DNA of 64,000 bases from Rhizobium ecuadorense (GTDB lineage: Bacteria; Pseudomonadota; Alphaproteobacteria; Rhizobiales; Rhizobiaceae), in assembly GCF_001187535.1 (NCBI RefSeq), contig NZ_LFIO01000691.1:1-64000 (forward strand), given 5' to 3'. A model generated the notes under the pieces. The model had not been told where the DNA came from. It worked only from the letters and a program-made list of their open reading frames with translations, and ran no database searches. The position numbers and the translations under genes were made by a program. This document shows, in pieces, positions 23,915 to 33,623 of the stretch. How positions within the stretch are numbered: the stretch's first letter is position 1; each line of letters starts with the position of its first letter.

Positions 23915-24526
23915 ATGACCGACCATTCAACCAACGTCGCCGACAAGAGCGCGCTGATCCTTATTGAATACGTCAACGACTGGCTTTCGCCGAGCGGCGG
24001 AATCTATCCATCGTTCCAGGACCGCGAGCAGGTCGACATCGCGATCGCCAATTCGAAGATCGCGCTCGCCGAAGCCCGCCGTCGCGGCATGCACGTGATC
24101 CACGCTTCGCTGAAGTTCGAGCCTGAGTTCAAGGTGCTGGGCGAGGGCAAGTATGGGCTGCGCAGGATGATGCGTGACTATGGGTCGTTCCTGGGCGGGC
24201 AGGCAGACTTCTTCCCCGGCTTCGAGCCTACGGAAGGCGAATTCGTCGTCCGCGAGCGCGGCGGCGGGAGCAGCGTGTTCGTCGGCACCACGCTCGACAG
24301 CTATCTGCGCAACAACCGCATCTTCGACATCTATCTCGCCGGCTTCTCGCTGCGCCAGTGCGTCGAATCCTCGATGCGCAACGCCCACGACCTCGGCTAC
24401 CACACCAACGTCATCTACGATGCCTCGGCGGCCTTCACCAGGGACCAGCAAACCGCGTTCGTCAACGAGATCGCGCCCTTCTACGCCAATGCGATCACCA
24501 CGCAGCAGTTCCTGACTCAAGGCTGA
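23915..24526 (+). CDS. Isochorismatase-family cysteine hydrolase
   Basis: 203 residues with the isochorismatase fold: ALILIEYVNDWL at strand 1 (the usual catalytic Asp position lies in this block), FVVRERGGGSSVFVGTTLDS, and the nucleophile region LAGFSLRQCVESSMRNAHDL with Cys149. Such enzymes hydrolyse amides (nicotinamidase, carbamoyl or ureido acids) or vinyl ethers. In many bacteria they sit with SDR, GST and ABM genes in AraC-controlled stress loci. Substrate not evident. AAGGAG precedes ATG 23915. Confidence 0.9.
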   Translation: MTDHSTNVADKSALILIEYVNDWLSPSGGIYPSFQDREQVDIAIANSKIALAEARRRGMHVIHASLKFEPEFKVLGEGKYGLRRMMRDYGSFLGGQADFFPGFEPTEGEFVVRERGGGSSVFVGTTLDSYLRNNRIFDIYLAGFSLRQCVESSMRNAHDLGYHTNVIYDASAAFTRDQQTAFVNEIAPFYANAITTQQFLTQG

Positions 24527-24644
24527 GTGGCTGCCATGCCCGGCGCCGCTAAAGGTGACGCCGGGCATTTGTATCGCGCAGGGCTGCGCCGGTGGCAAAG
24601 GAATCGACATCCGGCGAGCCCAAGATCGAGAGGAAGAAACGACG

Positions 24645-24944
24645 ATGATCGGAATGATGGTGAAGATGACGGTGGCGCCCGACAGCGATGCCGCCTTCAA
24701 GCACGCCTTCGCCGCCCAGGCCGCGGCGGTGCGCGGCAACGAACCTGGCAACCGCCTTTACGACCTGTTCCGGTCGCGCACGCGTCCCGGCACCTACATG
24801 CTCGTCGAAATCTACGACGACGAGGCCGCGCTCGCCGCCCACCGTGCATCCTCGCACATGGCCGCCCACCGTCCGAAGACGGCGCCCTTCGTTTCCGGGG
24901 AGCCGGAGATCGAGACCTTCGACGTCGTCGGCCACCCTGCCTGA
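24645..24944 (+). CDS. Antibiotic biosynthesis monooxygenase (ABM) domain protein
   Basis: 99-residue dimeric alpha-beta barrel protein. The ABM pattern is clear: MIGMMVKMTVAPDSDAAFKH at the start, GNRLYDLFRSRTRPGTYMLV, EIYDDEAALAAHRASSHM. These small cofactor-free enzymes oxidise quinol-like or polyketide substrates, and some act in quinone detoxification (YgiN type). GAGGAAG lies upstream. It is the last of three catabolic genes after the deleted SDR. Confidence 0.88.
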   Translation: MIGMMVKMTVAPDSDAAFKHAFAAQAAAVRGNEPGNRLYDLFRSRTRPGTYMLVEIYDDEAALAAHRASSHMAAHRPKTAPFVSGEPEIETFDVVGHPA

Positions 24945-25010
24945 TATCAGGTCCGGCCGGCATAGGCCGGCCCTAACACCCTTGATACGCTTATCCTCGC
25001 CGAGGTTTCC

Positions 25011-25904
25011 ATGACCCATCCTCCCGACAGCCGCACGGGGTTGCTCTATGGCATCGCCGCCAATGTTCTGTGGGGCGTGCTGCCGCTCTACCTCAACCTG
25101 CTCAAGGACGTGGATGCGCTTCAGGTCCTGTCGCATCGCGTTCTCTGGTCCTTGCTGGTGTTCGGCACGATCCTCGTGGCGGCAAGACAGATGCGACCCA
25201 TCCTTGCCGCAGCAAAAGTCCGTACGCTGGGGCTGCTGACCCTCAGCGCCGCGTTGATCGCCATCAACTGGTTCGTCTATATCTGGTCGGCCGCCAACGG
25301 GCGGCTCGTCGAGGCGAGTCTCGGCTATTTCATCACGCCGCTCGTCAGCGTCGCGCTCGGTACGCTGCTGCTCGGCGAGCGGCTCGACCGGTTGCAGAAA
25401 GTCGCGATCGGCGTCGCGGCTGCCGGCGTCCTGATTCTGGTCATCAGCGGCGGCGGTGCGCTCTGGATCTCGCTCACGCTGGCCTTGAGCTTCGGCGTCT
25501 ACGGCCTGATCCGCAAGGTCGCGGCGATCGACGCGCTCGGCGGACTGATGATCGAGACCGCGATCCTCGCGCCGTTCGCGCTCGGCCTCCTCTTCTACGT
25601 CAGCGGTCTCGGCGAGACGGCGTTCGGGCAAAGCGGGGTGGTCGACGCCCTCCTGATCCTCGCCGGGCCGATAACCGCCCTGCCGCTGATCCTGTTCGCC
25701 GCAGGCGCTCGGCGGCTGCGCTACGCGACGCTAGGCCTCTTGCAGTTCATCGCTCCAACACTTCTCCTCCTGGAAGCGTTCCTGCTCTACCATGAGCCGA
25801 TCCGTCCCGTTCAACTGGCAACCTTCGGTCTGATCTGGTTCGGATGCGGGCTCTACGCATGGAGCAGCGTCATCGCTGCCCGGCAGTCGCGCACCCGGGC
25901 GTAG
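25011..25904 (+). CDS. rarD: RarD-type EamA/DMT transporter
   Basis: Inner-membrane protein with about ten hydrophobic segments, 297 residues. The start GLLYGIAANVLWGVLPLYLN, the motif HRVLWSLL and SLGYFITPLVSVALGTLLLG are characteristic of RarD. The chemical transported is unknown; other DMT members export metabolites and amino acids. It follows the ABM gene by 66 bases on the same strand. Confidence 0.88.
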   Translation: MTHPPDSRTGLLYGIAANVLWGVLPLYLNLLKDVDALQVLSHRVLWSLLVFGTILVAARQMRPILAAAKVRTLGLLTLSAALIAINWFVYIWSAANGRLVEASLGYFITPLVSVALGTLLLGERLDRLQKVAIGVAAAGVLILVISGGGALWISLTLALSFGVYGLIRKVAAIDALGGLMIETAILAPFALGLLFYVSGLGETAFGQSGVVDALLILAGPITALPLILFAAGARRLRYATLGLLQFIAPTLLLLEAFLLYHEPIRPVQLATFGLIWFGCGLYAWSSVIAARQSRTRA

Positions 25905-26046
25905 GCGTTGCCGTTCATATCCAGCCTAAGGCGTCGGACTGGATGCGCGAACACTAAAGGGAGCAGTTCGGCGTTGAAGATGCGACCGTCGTTGCTAACA
26001 GCAGCGGGTCCGTATTTTCTCTTCCGCCATGCCTTGCGCACGAAAG

Positions 26047-26541
26047 TCAGATCGCAGCACTCGGTCCGCGTTCGAGGTAGGTCGATAGGGCGATATAACT
26101 GCGAGTACCCTTAAACCCGTCAATAGAATGAATGCGGCCTAACAGCTCTTCCAATGCCTGAGTGTCGCGCGTGCGCACCTTCAACAACATTGCGCTTTCC
26201 CCGGTTATGGTATGGATCTCTTCAACCTCAGGAAACTCCTCCAGCGCCAGCAATTGCCGCGTTACCGCCCAGCTGGTCGTATCGACATGAATGAACGCTA
26301 AAAGCGGGCGTCCGACAAGGCCGCCGTCGAGGACGGCGATGGTGGCCTTAATCACCCCGTCCTGTCGCAAACGTTTGGCGCGCTCGTGAACCGCTGGCGG
26401 CGACAGATTCATCAGCTTGCCGAGATCCGCGTAGCTCCGGGTCGCATCCACAGCCAGTAAGCCTAATAATTTTCGGTCGGTTGCGTCCAGTCTGGCTGTG
26501 GATGTGGTCTTTCTACTAACGCTATTCGTTTCTTCCGACAT
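26047..26541 (-). CDS. Lrp/AsnC-family transcriptional regulator
   Basis: 164 residues: an N-terminal winged HTH (LDATDRKLLGLLAVDATRSY, ADLGKLMNLSPPAVHERAKR) and a C-terminal RAM ligand-binding domain (LLAFIHVD...HTITGESAMLLKVRTRDTQALEE). ATG 26541 has GGAG six bases upstream; the ATG at 26553 is less well placed. It is divergent from the ThDP-enzyme gene across 108 bases of AT-rich DNA, the usual arrangement for an Lrp-type local regulator and its target. Confidence 0.92.
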   Translation of the reverse strand: MSEETNSVSRKTTSTARLDATDRKLLGLLAVDATRSYADLGKLMNLSPPAVHERAKRLRQDGVIKATIAVLDGGLVGRPLLAFIHVDTTSWAVTRQLLALEEFPEVEEIHTITGESAMLLKVRTRDTQALEELLGRIHSIDGFKGTRSYIALSTYLERGPSAAI

Positions 26542-26563
26542 GATCGACTCCAATATTGCGGCG

Positions 26564-26600
26564 AATAAATTTCAGATTATCATTTACTTTGCTGAATTGC
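26564..26600. promoter_or_regulatory. AT-rich divergent control region, Lrp-type site candidate
   Basis: An AT-rich stretch (AATAAATTTCAGATTATCAT, then TTACTTTGCTGAATTG) carries an imperfect inverted TTTCAG...CTGAA pair. It sits in the middle of the 108-base divergent region, and Lrp-family proteins prefer such DNA. Confidence 0.4.
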
Positions 26601-26649
26601 ATCAGGGCAAAGTCAATGATCGCCTGATCTAATAAACCGGAGAATCATC

Positions 26650-28200
26650 GTGAACGGTGCTGAAATCCTGCTTCGAACACTCGTCACCAACGGTGTCGAC
26701 ACCTGCTTTGCCAATCCCGGCACGTCGGAAATGCACTTTGTCGCTGCGCTCGACCGTGTGCCCGGCATGCGTCCTGTCCTCGCGCTTCAAGAGAACGTGG
26801 CGACCGGTGCAGCGGATGGTTACGGCCGCATGACGGGACGCCCGGCCTGCACATTACTGCATCTGGGACCCGGCCTCGCCAACGGGCTTGCGAACCTGCA
26901 CAATGCACGTCGCGCCTCAAGTCCGGTTATCAACGTGGTGGGAGATCATGCCGCCGCGCATCTTCAATACGACGCGCCACTAACCTCCGACATCAAGGGC
27001 TTTGCCAGACCGGTCTCCGACTGGGTGCACTCGTCAAGCAGCGCACGCAATATCGCGGCCGATACCACCATGGCGGTCAAGGTCGCACTCGAGCATCCCG
27101 GCCGCATTGCGACGCTGATCCTGCCGGCAGACACGGCCTGGACCGACGCCGAGGGTGTCGGGGGCCGCATCGACGTGCCCGTCGCGCAACCCGTGCCGGG
27201 TGAAACGGTTGACCGCATCGCCAAACTGCTGGGGCAAGGACGCAAGATTGCCATCATCATGCGTGGCAACGCCTTGCAGGAACGCGGCCTGGACGCCGCA
27301 GGCAAGATCGCTGCCCATACCGGCGCTCGCTTGATGTGTGACACCTTCACGCCGCGCCTGCAACGCGGTGCAGGCCGCGTACCGGTCGAGCGTCTGCCCT
27401 ATTTCTCCGAAAAAGTCGTTGAATTCCTGACTGGCACCGACGTCATCATCCTGGTCGGTACGACACCGCCGGTCAGCTTCTTTGCCTATCCCGACAAGGC
27501 CAGCTGGCTCACGCCCGCAGGCTGCCAGCTAGCTGTGTTGGCCCAACCCCAGGAGGATGGTATCGCCGCGCTGGAGGCCCTTGTCGAAGCTTGCGGCGCG
27601 ACGGAAGCCACACCGGCAAGAGCCGAACGCAAGATGCCGCAATACGAATTGACCGGTCCGTTATCACCCGGCGTCATCATGAGCGTGGTGGCCAGGCATC
27701 TGCCTCAGAACGCCATCATCGCCGATGAGTCCGCATCATCGGGATTTCCGTACTATGAGGCCACGGCAACTGCGGAGGCGCATGACTATTTGAACCTCAC
27801 AGGCGGCGCCATCGGCAGCATGATGGCCGTTTCGATCGGTGCCGCGGTGGCCTGCCCTGACCGAAAGGTCGTAACCCTGCAGGGTGACGGCAGCGCTATG
27901 TACATTCTGCCCGCGCTCTGGACGCAGGCGCGGGAGAACCTCGACATCGTCACTGTCATCTACGCCAACCGGGCCTACCGTATCCTGAACAATGAACTGA
28001 AGCGTGTTGGCGCGGAAAACCATGGAAGCAACGCCGCCTCACTGATGAGCCTGGAGAACCCGTCCATCGACTGGGTGCAGGTCGCCGGTGGGCTCGGCGT
28101 CCGCGTCACCCGCGCCGAGACGCCTGCCGAGTTCGAGGAGGCATTTGCCCATGCCATGCGTGAGCGAGGCCCCCATGTAATCGAAGCCATCCTCTACTGA
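26650..28200 (+). CDS. ThDP-dependent enzyme (acetolactate synthase / benzoylformate decarboxylase-like)
   Basis: 516 residues. The N-terminal Pyr domain includes the ThDP-activating glutamate (E48 in ALALQENVATGAADGYGRMT); a central domain follows, then a C-terminal PP domain with the GDG motif (LQGDGSAMYILPALWTQARE, GDG from about residue 412). The length and CFANPGTSEMHFVAALD opening match 'acetolactate synthase large subunit-like' proteins related to MdlC, not the true IlvB catalytic subunit; no small subunit gene is adjacent. It starts at GTG 26650 after CCGGAG. Likely under control of the divergent Lrp gene. The 2-oxo acid substrate is unknown. Confidence 0.88.
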   Translation: MNGAEILLRTLVTNGVDTCFANPGTSEMHFVAALDRVPGMRPVLALQENVATGAADGYGRMTGRPACTLLHLGPGLANGLANLHNARRASSPVINVVGDHAAAHLQYDAPLTSDIKGFARPVSDWVHSSSSARNIAADTTMAVKVALEHPGRIATLILPADTAWTDAEGVGGRIDVPVAQPVPGETVDRIAKLLGQGRKIAIIMRGNALQERGLDAAGKIAAHTGARLMCDTFTPRLQRGAGRVPVERLPYFSEKVVEFLTGTDVIILVGTTPPVSFFAYPDKASWLTPAGCQLAVLAQPQEDGIAALEALVEACGATEATPARAERKMPQYELTGPLSPGVIMSVVARHLPQNAIIADESASSGFPYYEATATAEAHDYLNLTGGAIGSMMAVSIGAAVACPDRKVVTLQGDGSAMYILPALWTQARENLDIVTVIYANRAYRILNNELKRVGAENHGSNAASLMSLENPSIDWVQVAGGLGVRVTRAETPAEFEEAFAHAMRERGPHVIEAILY

Positions 28201-28426
28201 GAGCGGATGATGCCCGACTTGATATTGTGAGTGGCGGGCGCATTGTTCTTGTCTAGCCTGAACGGGCCAGATTGTCTGAGAAGTGTCAGTTAATGTCTGA
28301 ACGGTGCCTTCCTGCAGTTGGAGGCGTCCGATACTGCGATCAATCGCTCTTGGCGCCTTGTAGCGTCAACAAGTTCATCGTCGAGGATGTTTCGATGCTG
28401 CCGCCGTCAACGGAAGGACCCCACAC

Positions 28427-29857
28427 ATGACTGGTGCCGATACCGCAACCCACTCGATCCGCTCTTGGCTGGGCATTCCTTACGCCACCGCCGAGCGCTT
28501 CCGCCGGTCGGTCTTACTGCGGTTCAATCCGGATCTGCCCTATGATCGGAAAGGACCCGCGCCATTGCAAGCCGGCAACACCGACTGGCTCGAGGCCGAC
28601 AATGGACTGAGTGAAAATTGCCTGAACCTCAACGTCTGGGCACCCAAAGACGCCGGCACGGAACCGCTTCCGGTGATCGTCTATATCTTCGGCGGCGGGT
28701 TCGAAGTTGGTGCGAACACCCAGACCACCTCGAACGCCTCAGGTCTTGCCGCAACCGGCCGCGCCATCGGGGTGTCACTAAACTACCGGCTCGGTCCGTT
28801 CGGCTGGCTCTCGCTGTCTCAGTACGGGGGCGTGTTCGCGGACGCCACCAACCTTGGCCTTCAGGACATCATCACCGCTCTCAAGTGGGTGCAGGCGAAC
28901 ATCGCCCGCTTCGGCGGTGACCCCCAGAACGTCACCGTTACCGGCCATAGCGCCGGGGCATACTCAACAATCGGGCTTCTGGCCGCCCCGGCCGCCGATG
29001 GACATTATCGGCGCCTCGCTGCGTTCTCTGGCGGTGCTTCCCGGATCGTTCCGGCGTGGTGGGCCGAAGAACTCGCGATTAAGTTTCTCACCGAACTCGG
29101 CATCGCCGACGATCCCGAGCGTCTGTTCACTTTGGATGCAAAGCTCCTTGCTGAAATCCTGATCAAGGTCAGTCCGCGCGACATCGGCGACCGACACGGC
29201 ATCGATAACACAACTATCGGGATTGTGAACGACAACTTGCAGACTGGCGCCGTCCTGGCCGACACACCGCTGCGCATCCTTGCATCAGGGCGTCACCGCG
29301 ACGTTGATATTCTTTTCAGCACTACGACGAATGAGGCGGACTGGTGGGTCATCAACGCGACCGAGAAGTTTGATCCGGGAAGCATCAATAACCTGGTCGG
29401 CGAGCTCGTCGTAAAGTCGCGCATCCCCCGAAGCCGTGCCCGCAGCATCGTCGCCGCCTATGACGTCAACGGACGGACCCCGGTCGAGGTACGCGGGGCG
29501 CTCTTCACCGATTACTTCTTCACCCTACCGGCCGTGCGTGCAGCGCTCGCGCACGCTGCGGCGGGCGGCAATGCCCACCTGCTCACCGTTGGCCCTGTCG
29601 AGGGTGCGCCAGCCGTGCACGGCACGGAGATGTACGGCATCGTCGGCCAGCAACGCCCAGGACGCAGCGAAGAGCAAGCTGGCCGAGATATCTTCGTCCG
29701 CGACGCCCTCCTGGACTTCGCTGCGGGCAATCACGACCGGCTTTGGAAAGCCGTGACCACGGAACCCATTTCACACGGCATCGGCAACCCATCATACGAC
29801 CCCACGGCCCATGCGGCCGAAGTCCTGCGCACCTTCGCAGGCGTCGAACGGACCTGA
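28427..29857 (+). CDS. Type-B carboxylesterase family protein
   Basis: 476-residue alpha/beta hydrolase of the carboxylesterase/lipase type B family. It has the LNLNVWAPKDAG region, the oxyanion hole in YIFGGGFEVGANT (GGG where HGGG is usual), and the nucleophile elbow GHSAGAYS. The N-terminus starts close to GIPYATAERFRRS and there is no signal peptide, so it is cytoplasmic. Some surface loops seem shortened compared with typical 500-550-residue members. The ester substrate is unknown. No good ribosome site is visible, so the start is approximate. Confidence 0.85.
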   Translation: MTGADTATHSIRSWLGIPYATAERFRRSVLLRFNPDLPYDRKGPAPLQAGNTDWLEADNGLSENCLNLNVWAPKDAGTEPLPVIVYIFGGGFEVGANTQTTSNASGLAATGRAIGVSLNYRLGPFGWLSLSQYGGVFADATNLGLQDIITALKWVQANIARFGGDPQNVTVTGHSAGAYSTIGLLAAPAADGHYRRLAAFSGGASRIVPAWWAEELAIKFLTELGIADDPERLFTLDAKLLAEILIKVSPRDIGDRHGIDNTTIGIVNDNLQTGAVLADTPLRILASGRHRDVDILFSTTTNEADWWVINATEKFDPGSINNLVGELVVKSRIPRSRARSIVAAYDVNGRTPVEVRGALFTDYFFTLPAVRAALAHAAAGGNAHLLTVGPVEGAPAVHGTEMYGIVGQQRPGRSEEQAGRDIFVRDALLDFAAGNHDRLWKAVTTEPISHGIGNPSYDPTAHAAEVLRTFAGVERT

Positions 29858-29937
29858 CCTTCCGTAACGGGCTGCTGAAGAAGTCCATTTACGAGAGAGT
29901 GTCGTCGTAGCCGTAGGTTGAGACTACGGCCGCCATT

Positions 29938-30855
29938 TCAAGCAACATCTGGCCGAGCACCGAGCGATCTTGGCGGATTGATGTCCCCCAAGCCTGCCTT
30001 CGCTCTCGCGGTGTCTTGACCTGGCGGCGCTCCGAAGAGACGCTTGTACTCACGGCTGAATTGCGAGGCGCTCTCATAGCCGACCGCGAAAGCCACCTCG
30101 GCTGCGCCTGCTCGGTTTGCGATCATGCGACGGCGGGCCTCGTGGAGCCGGATATATTTCTGATACTGAAGCGGGCTGACGGCGGCGACGGCTTTAAAGC
30201 GGTCGTAAAAAACGGATACGCTCATGCCCGCGAGCGCGGCGACCGCCTTGAAATTGAGGCGCTCGGTGTAATGGTCGCGGATCCAAGCCATGGCCTTTCG
30301 GATGTGCGTCAGGCGCGAGTCAGATCCGGCAATCTGACGAAGCAGGCCGCCGTGCGGCCCCATCAGCAGCCGAAACATGAGCTCGTGCTCCAGAGACTGT
30401 GCCATGACCGGGATTTCGGTTGGGCGATCGAGTAGTTCCAGCAGTCTTCCCCAACCGCCCAGGAGCGACGCGCTCGCGCTGCTCACGCCATATCCCGATT
30501 CAATCGGCAACTCGGGTATCGCAGCCATTTCAAGTACGAGATCCGACAACAGAGCCGGGTCCAGAAACAGACCGACTGCGACAAACGGTCTATCCTGTGA
30601 CGCCTCACAGACCTGGCCCAACGCAGCGATCTCGGCCGCAACGATCATGCTTTGACCAGGACCGTACTCAAACATCTTGTCGCCGATAAACATGCGCTGA
30701 GTGCCCTGGATCACCAAGGACGCCGCAGGATCGTAAATCAGCGGGTCGATCTCGGTTGTATGGTCGAGCGTGTAAGCGAACAATCTCGGCAATTTAAGAC
30801 TTGGACGACCGGCGTGGCGAATCGCGATGGCGCGGATTTTGTCGAGTTCGCTCAT
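29938..30855 (-). CDS. AraC-family transcriptional regulator (AraC_N type)
   Basis: 305 residues. An AraC_N domain (ASLVIQGTQRMFIGDKMFEY region) precedes two HTH motifs: LNFKAVAALAGMSVSVFYDR and AAEVAFAVGYESASQFSREY. A 30-residue polar tail after FGAPPGQ is longer than in the paralogue at 21858-22751. It is divergent from the limonene-epoxide-hydrolase-like gene across 156 bases and convergent with the carboxylesterase gene. Confidence 0.92.
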   Translation of the reverse strand: MSELDKIRAIAIRHAGRPSLKLPRLFAYTLDHTTEIDPLIYDPAASLVIQGTQRMFIGDKMFEYGPGQSMIVAAEIAALGQVCEASQDRPFVAVGLFLDPALLSDLVLEMAAIPELPIESGYGVSSASASLLGGWGRLLELLDRPTEIPVMAQSLEHELMFRLLMGPHGGLLRQIAGSDSRLTHIRKAMAWIRDHYTERLNFKAVAALAGMSVSVFYDRFKAVAAVSPLQYQKYIRLHEARRRMIANRAGAAEVAFAVGYESASQFSREYKRLFGAPPGQDTARAKAGLGDINPPRSLGARPDVA

Positions 30856-31011
30856 TGAGCCATCCTAACCCGATTGCCCAGTTCTATCAATCATTCCGGA
30901 AGATCAGGCAAGAGTGGCGGAGGTTTCGGCATCGTGGCATTGGGGTTCAAACCCTATTATCGGGCCAAGACAGAGGCCATCGGGGCTTCTGATGGTCTAG
31001 GAGAAACTGCC

Positions 31012-31398
31012 ATGCCCACCCCAATCGAAACTGTTTCGGCGTTTTGCGCAACGTTCTTTGAAGACGGTGGAAGGCCAGCCGTCCGTCGCTGGTTCACACC
31101 CAACACGCGCTGGGTCAACGAAGGCGTTTCAGTCACAAAGGGCGCCGAAGAGGCCATTGCGATGATCGACGAACTGGAGAGGTCGATGGGCATCTCCACG
31201 GTTCATATCGACATGCACGCGATTGCCGCCGACGGACCTCGCGTTCTCACCGAAAGGCTCGACCGGTTCGAGCGTGCTGACGGCAGTGAAATCGGACGCG
31301 TGATGATCATGGGCATTTTCGAGCTCGAGGGCGAAAAGATTGTCGAGTGGCGGGACTATTTCGACGTTACCGCCGTCCAAAAGTTCTCTGCCGGCTGA
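31012..31398 (+). CDS. Limonene-1,2-epoxide hydrolase-like / SnoaL-fold protein
   Basis: 128 residues with the NTF2-like fold. The start PIETVSAFCATFFEDGGRPA and the pattern RWVNEG...TERLDRFE...VEWRDYFD match the limonene epoxide hydrolase family, whose catalytic Asp-Arg-Asp triad can be fitted to the R-x-D and W-R-D-Y-F-D segments. ATG 31012 has TAGGAG upstream. It probably hydrolyses an epoxide or a related small molecule; the divergent AraC gene is a likely regulator. Confidence 0.78.
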   Translation: MPTPIETVSAFCATFFEDGGRPAVRRWFTPNTRWVNEGVSVTKGAEEAIAMIDELERSMGISTVHIDMHAIAADGPRVLTERLDRFERADGSEIGRVMIMGIFELEGEKIVEWRDYFDVTAVQKFSAG

Positions 31399-31648
31399 GA
31401 CGCCGACTTGCGAATGATGGGGCTGGACGCGGAGATTATTGCCTCCGCGCTCAGCACAACGCGCCCACCCGCCGGTCATCGACCTGCGGAATCCGCGCCA
31501 TCCGGCGCGCGCTCGGCAGAGACAAATCACCCGTCAGGGACCTCCTGTCGGAGGACAGGATCACATATCAAACTAAATTTATAAGTCCTGAGCCTAATTT
31601 AGAACGGGATTGAGGTTTTAGGCTGATCCGGCCCAAAATCATCCTGTT
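31399..31648. other. Intergenic region at the accessory/core boundary
   Basis: 250 bases between the accessory block and accA (convergent ends) with no gene recognised. The part near 31555-31610 is AT-rich (CAAACTAAATTTATAAGTCC). Confidence 0.4.
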
Positions 31649-32602
31649 CTAGAGATTGCGGCCCATATTGAGGAACTTCTGGCGGCGCTCGTTGCGCAGC
31701 TGTTCGCCGGAACGGGAGGCCATTTCGCCGAGCGCATTGGCGATCACATCGCCGGTCGCGGCGATGACGCTGTCGGGATCGCGATGGGCGCCGCCGAGCG
31801 GCTCGGAAATGATGCCGTCGATGACGCCGAGCGATTTCAGGTCTTCGGCGGTGATCTTCATATTGGTCGCCGCTTCCCGGGCGCGGGTGGAATCGCGCCA
31901 GAGGATGGAGGCGGCGCCTTCCGGCGAGATGACGCTGTAGATCGAATGCTCGAGCATATAGACCTTGTTGCCGGTGGCAATCGCGATGGCGCCACCCGAG
32001 CCGCCTTCGCCGATGACGACGGAAACGAGCGGAACCTTGACGCCGAGGCACATTTCCGTCGAACGGGCGATCGCTTCGGCCTGGCCGCGCTCTTCGGCGC
32101 CGACGCCGGGATAGGCGCCGGCCGTATCCACCAGCGAAATCACCGGCAGGCCGAAACGATCGGCCATTTCGAGGATGCGGATCGCCTTGCGGTAGCCTTC
32201 CGGGCGGGGGCTGCCGAAATTATGCTTCAGGCGGGTCTTGGTGTCGTTACCCTTTTCCTGGCCGACGACGGCGACGGGCTGGCCGCGGAAGCGGGCAAGG
32301 CCCGCCTGGATCGCGGCATCCTCGGAAAATTTGCGGTCGCCGGCGAGCGGCGTGAATTCCTGGAACAGCGTCTTGGCGTAGTCGACGAAATGCGGGCGCT
32401 GCGGATGGCGGGCGACCTGGGTCTTCTGCCAGGGATTGAGTTTGGAATAGATCTCGACGATCGCCTCGCGGACGCGAACCTCCAGCCTGCCGATCTCATC
32501 GGTGGTGTCGATGCTCTCGTCTTCCGTTGCGAGCTTCTTCAGCTCGATGATCTTGCCTTCGAGGTCGGAGATCGGCTTTTCGAAGTCGAGATAATTGTGC
32601 AT
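31649..32602 (-). CDS. accA: Acetyl-CoA carboxylase carboxyltransferase subunit alpha
   Basis: 317 residues, the usual bacterial length. It transfers carboxyl from biotin to acetyl-CoA with AccD to make malonyl-CoA for fatty acid synthesis. Visible are the N-terminal [27 protein letters not shown]...[21 protein letters not shown], and the oxyanion region [20 protein letters not shown]. It lies 62 bases downstream of xerD on the same strand. Confidence 0.97.
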   Translation of the reverse strand: MHNYLDFEKPISDLEGKIIELKKLATEDESIDTTDEIGRLEVRVREAIVEIYSKLNPWQKTQVARHPQRPHFVDYAKTLFQEFTPLAGDRKFSEDAAIQAGLARFRGQPVAVVGQEKGNDTKTRLKHNFGSPRPEGYRKAIRILEMADRFGLPVISLVDTAGAYPGVGAEERGQAEAIARSTEMCLGVKVPLVSVVIGEGGSGGAIAIATGNKVYMLEHSIYSVISPEGAASILWRDSTRAREAATNMKITAEDLKSLGVIDGIISEPLGGAHRDPDSVIAATGDVIANALGEMASRSGEQLRNERRQKFLNMGRNL

Positions 32603-32664
32603 GAGGTGCGTTTCCGTTCCTTGTGCCCGGGGCGTTTTCCTGGCTCCGCCCTTTGTCGCCGGTC

Positions 32665-33618
32665 CTATTCGTGCTTTTTCGCCTGTTTGGCAAGGGGGTG
32701 ATGCGTCTGGACGAGCTGCTGCAGCCTCTCTTCGAGCACATGCGTGTAGATCTGTGTGGTCGAAATGTCCGAATGGCCGAGGAGTTCCTGCACGACGCGC
32801 AGGTCGGCGCCATTGGCGAGCAGGTGGCTGGCAAAGGCGTGGCGCATGACATGCGGCGAGATCATCGACGGCGTCAGGCCGGCGCGGATCGCCAGGTTCT
32901 TCAGGTCGCGGGCGAAAACCTGGCGCGGCAGATAGCCCTCCTTCGAGGCGGCTGGAAACAGCCATGGGCTTTCCTGAGGGGCCTTCGCCGCGGCACTTTC
33001 CGCCGCCAGCAGGCGCCCATAGGATTTCAGCGCGGCTATCGCCGATTGCGACAGCGGCACCAGCCGCTCCTTGTTGCCCTTGCCGCGGATCATCAGGAAA
33101 CGGCCTTCCTGATCGAGCACGCGGGCGGGAAGCGAAACCAGTTCGCTGACACGCATGCCGGTGGCATAGAGCAGCTCCAGCAGCGCCAGCATGCGCAGGC
33201 GCTGCAACTGGCCGGGCGTCGCATCGCCTGCCTCGGCCTCGGCCTGTGAAAGCAGCTTACCAACTTCCTCGACGCCCATCGTCTTCGGCAGCGGACGGCC
33301 CTTCTTCGGCGCGTCGAGAATGCCGGTGGGATCATCGGTTCTCAGGCCCTCGGCATAGAGGAACTTGTAGAATTGCCGCATGGCGGCAAGCCGGCGCGCC
33401 TGGGAAGAGGGTTTGAAACCCTTTCGGGCGAGCGAGGCGAGATAGGCGGAAAGATCGGCGGAAGCGGCTTCGGTCAGCCGCACGCTGCGCCCGGTCAGGA
33501 ACGAATGGATATCGTCGAGGTCGCGTTCGTAGGATTGCAGCGTGTTGGCGGCCGCACCGCGCTCGGCGCTCATCATCTCCAGGAAGGATTCCACATGGAC
33601 GCGGCTCAGATCCACCAT
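32665..33618 (-). CDS. xerD: Tyrosine recombinase XerD
   Basis: Site-specific recombinase that resolves chromosome dimers at dif with XerC, 317 residues. The N-terminal SAM-like core-binding domain ([20 protein letters not shown]) is followed by the catalytic domain with Arg in [13 protein letters not shown], Lys in [17 protein letters not shown], the second His in [16 protein letters not shown] and the nucleophilic Tyr in that same block. The start ATG 33618 lies five bases after the small upstream gene's stop, with GGAAG as ribosome site. Confidence 0.95.
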   Translation of the reverse strand: MVDLSRVHVESFLEMMSAERGAAANTLQSYERDLDDIHSFLTGRSVRLTEAASADLSAYLASLARKGFKPSSQARRLAAMRQFYKFLYAEGLRTDDPTGILDAPKKGRPLPKTMGVEEVGKLLSQAEAEAGDATPGQLQRLRMLALLELLYATGMRVSELVSLPARVLDQEGRFLMIRGKGNKERLVPLSQSAIAALKSYGRLLAAESAAAKAPQESPWLFPAASKEGYLPRQVFARDLKNLAIRAGLTPSMISPHVMRHAFASHLLANGADLRVVQELLGHSDISTTQIYTHVLEERLQQLVQTHHPLAKQAKKHE

Positions 33619-33623
33619 GCCGG

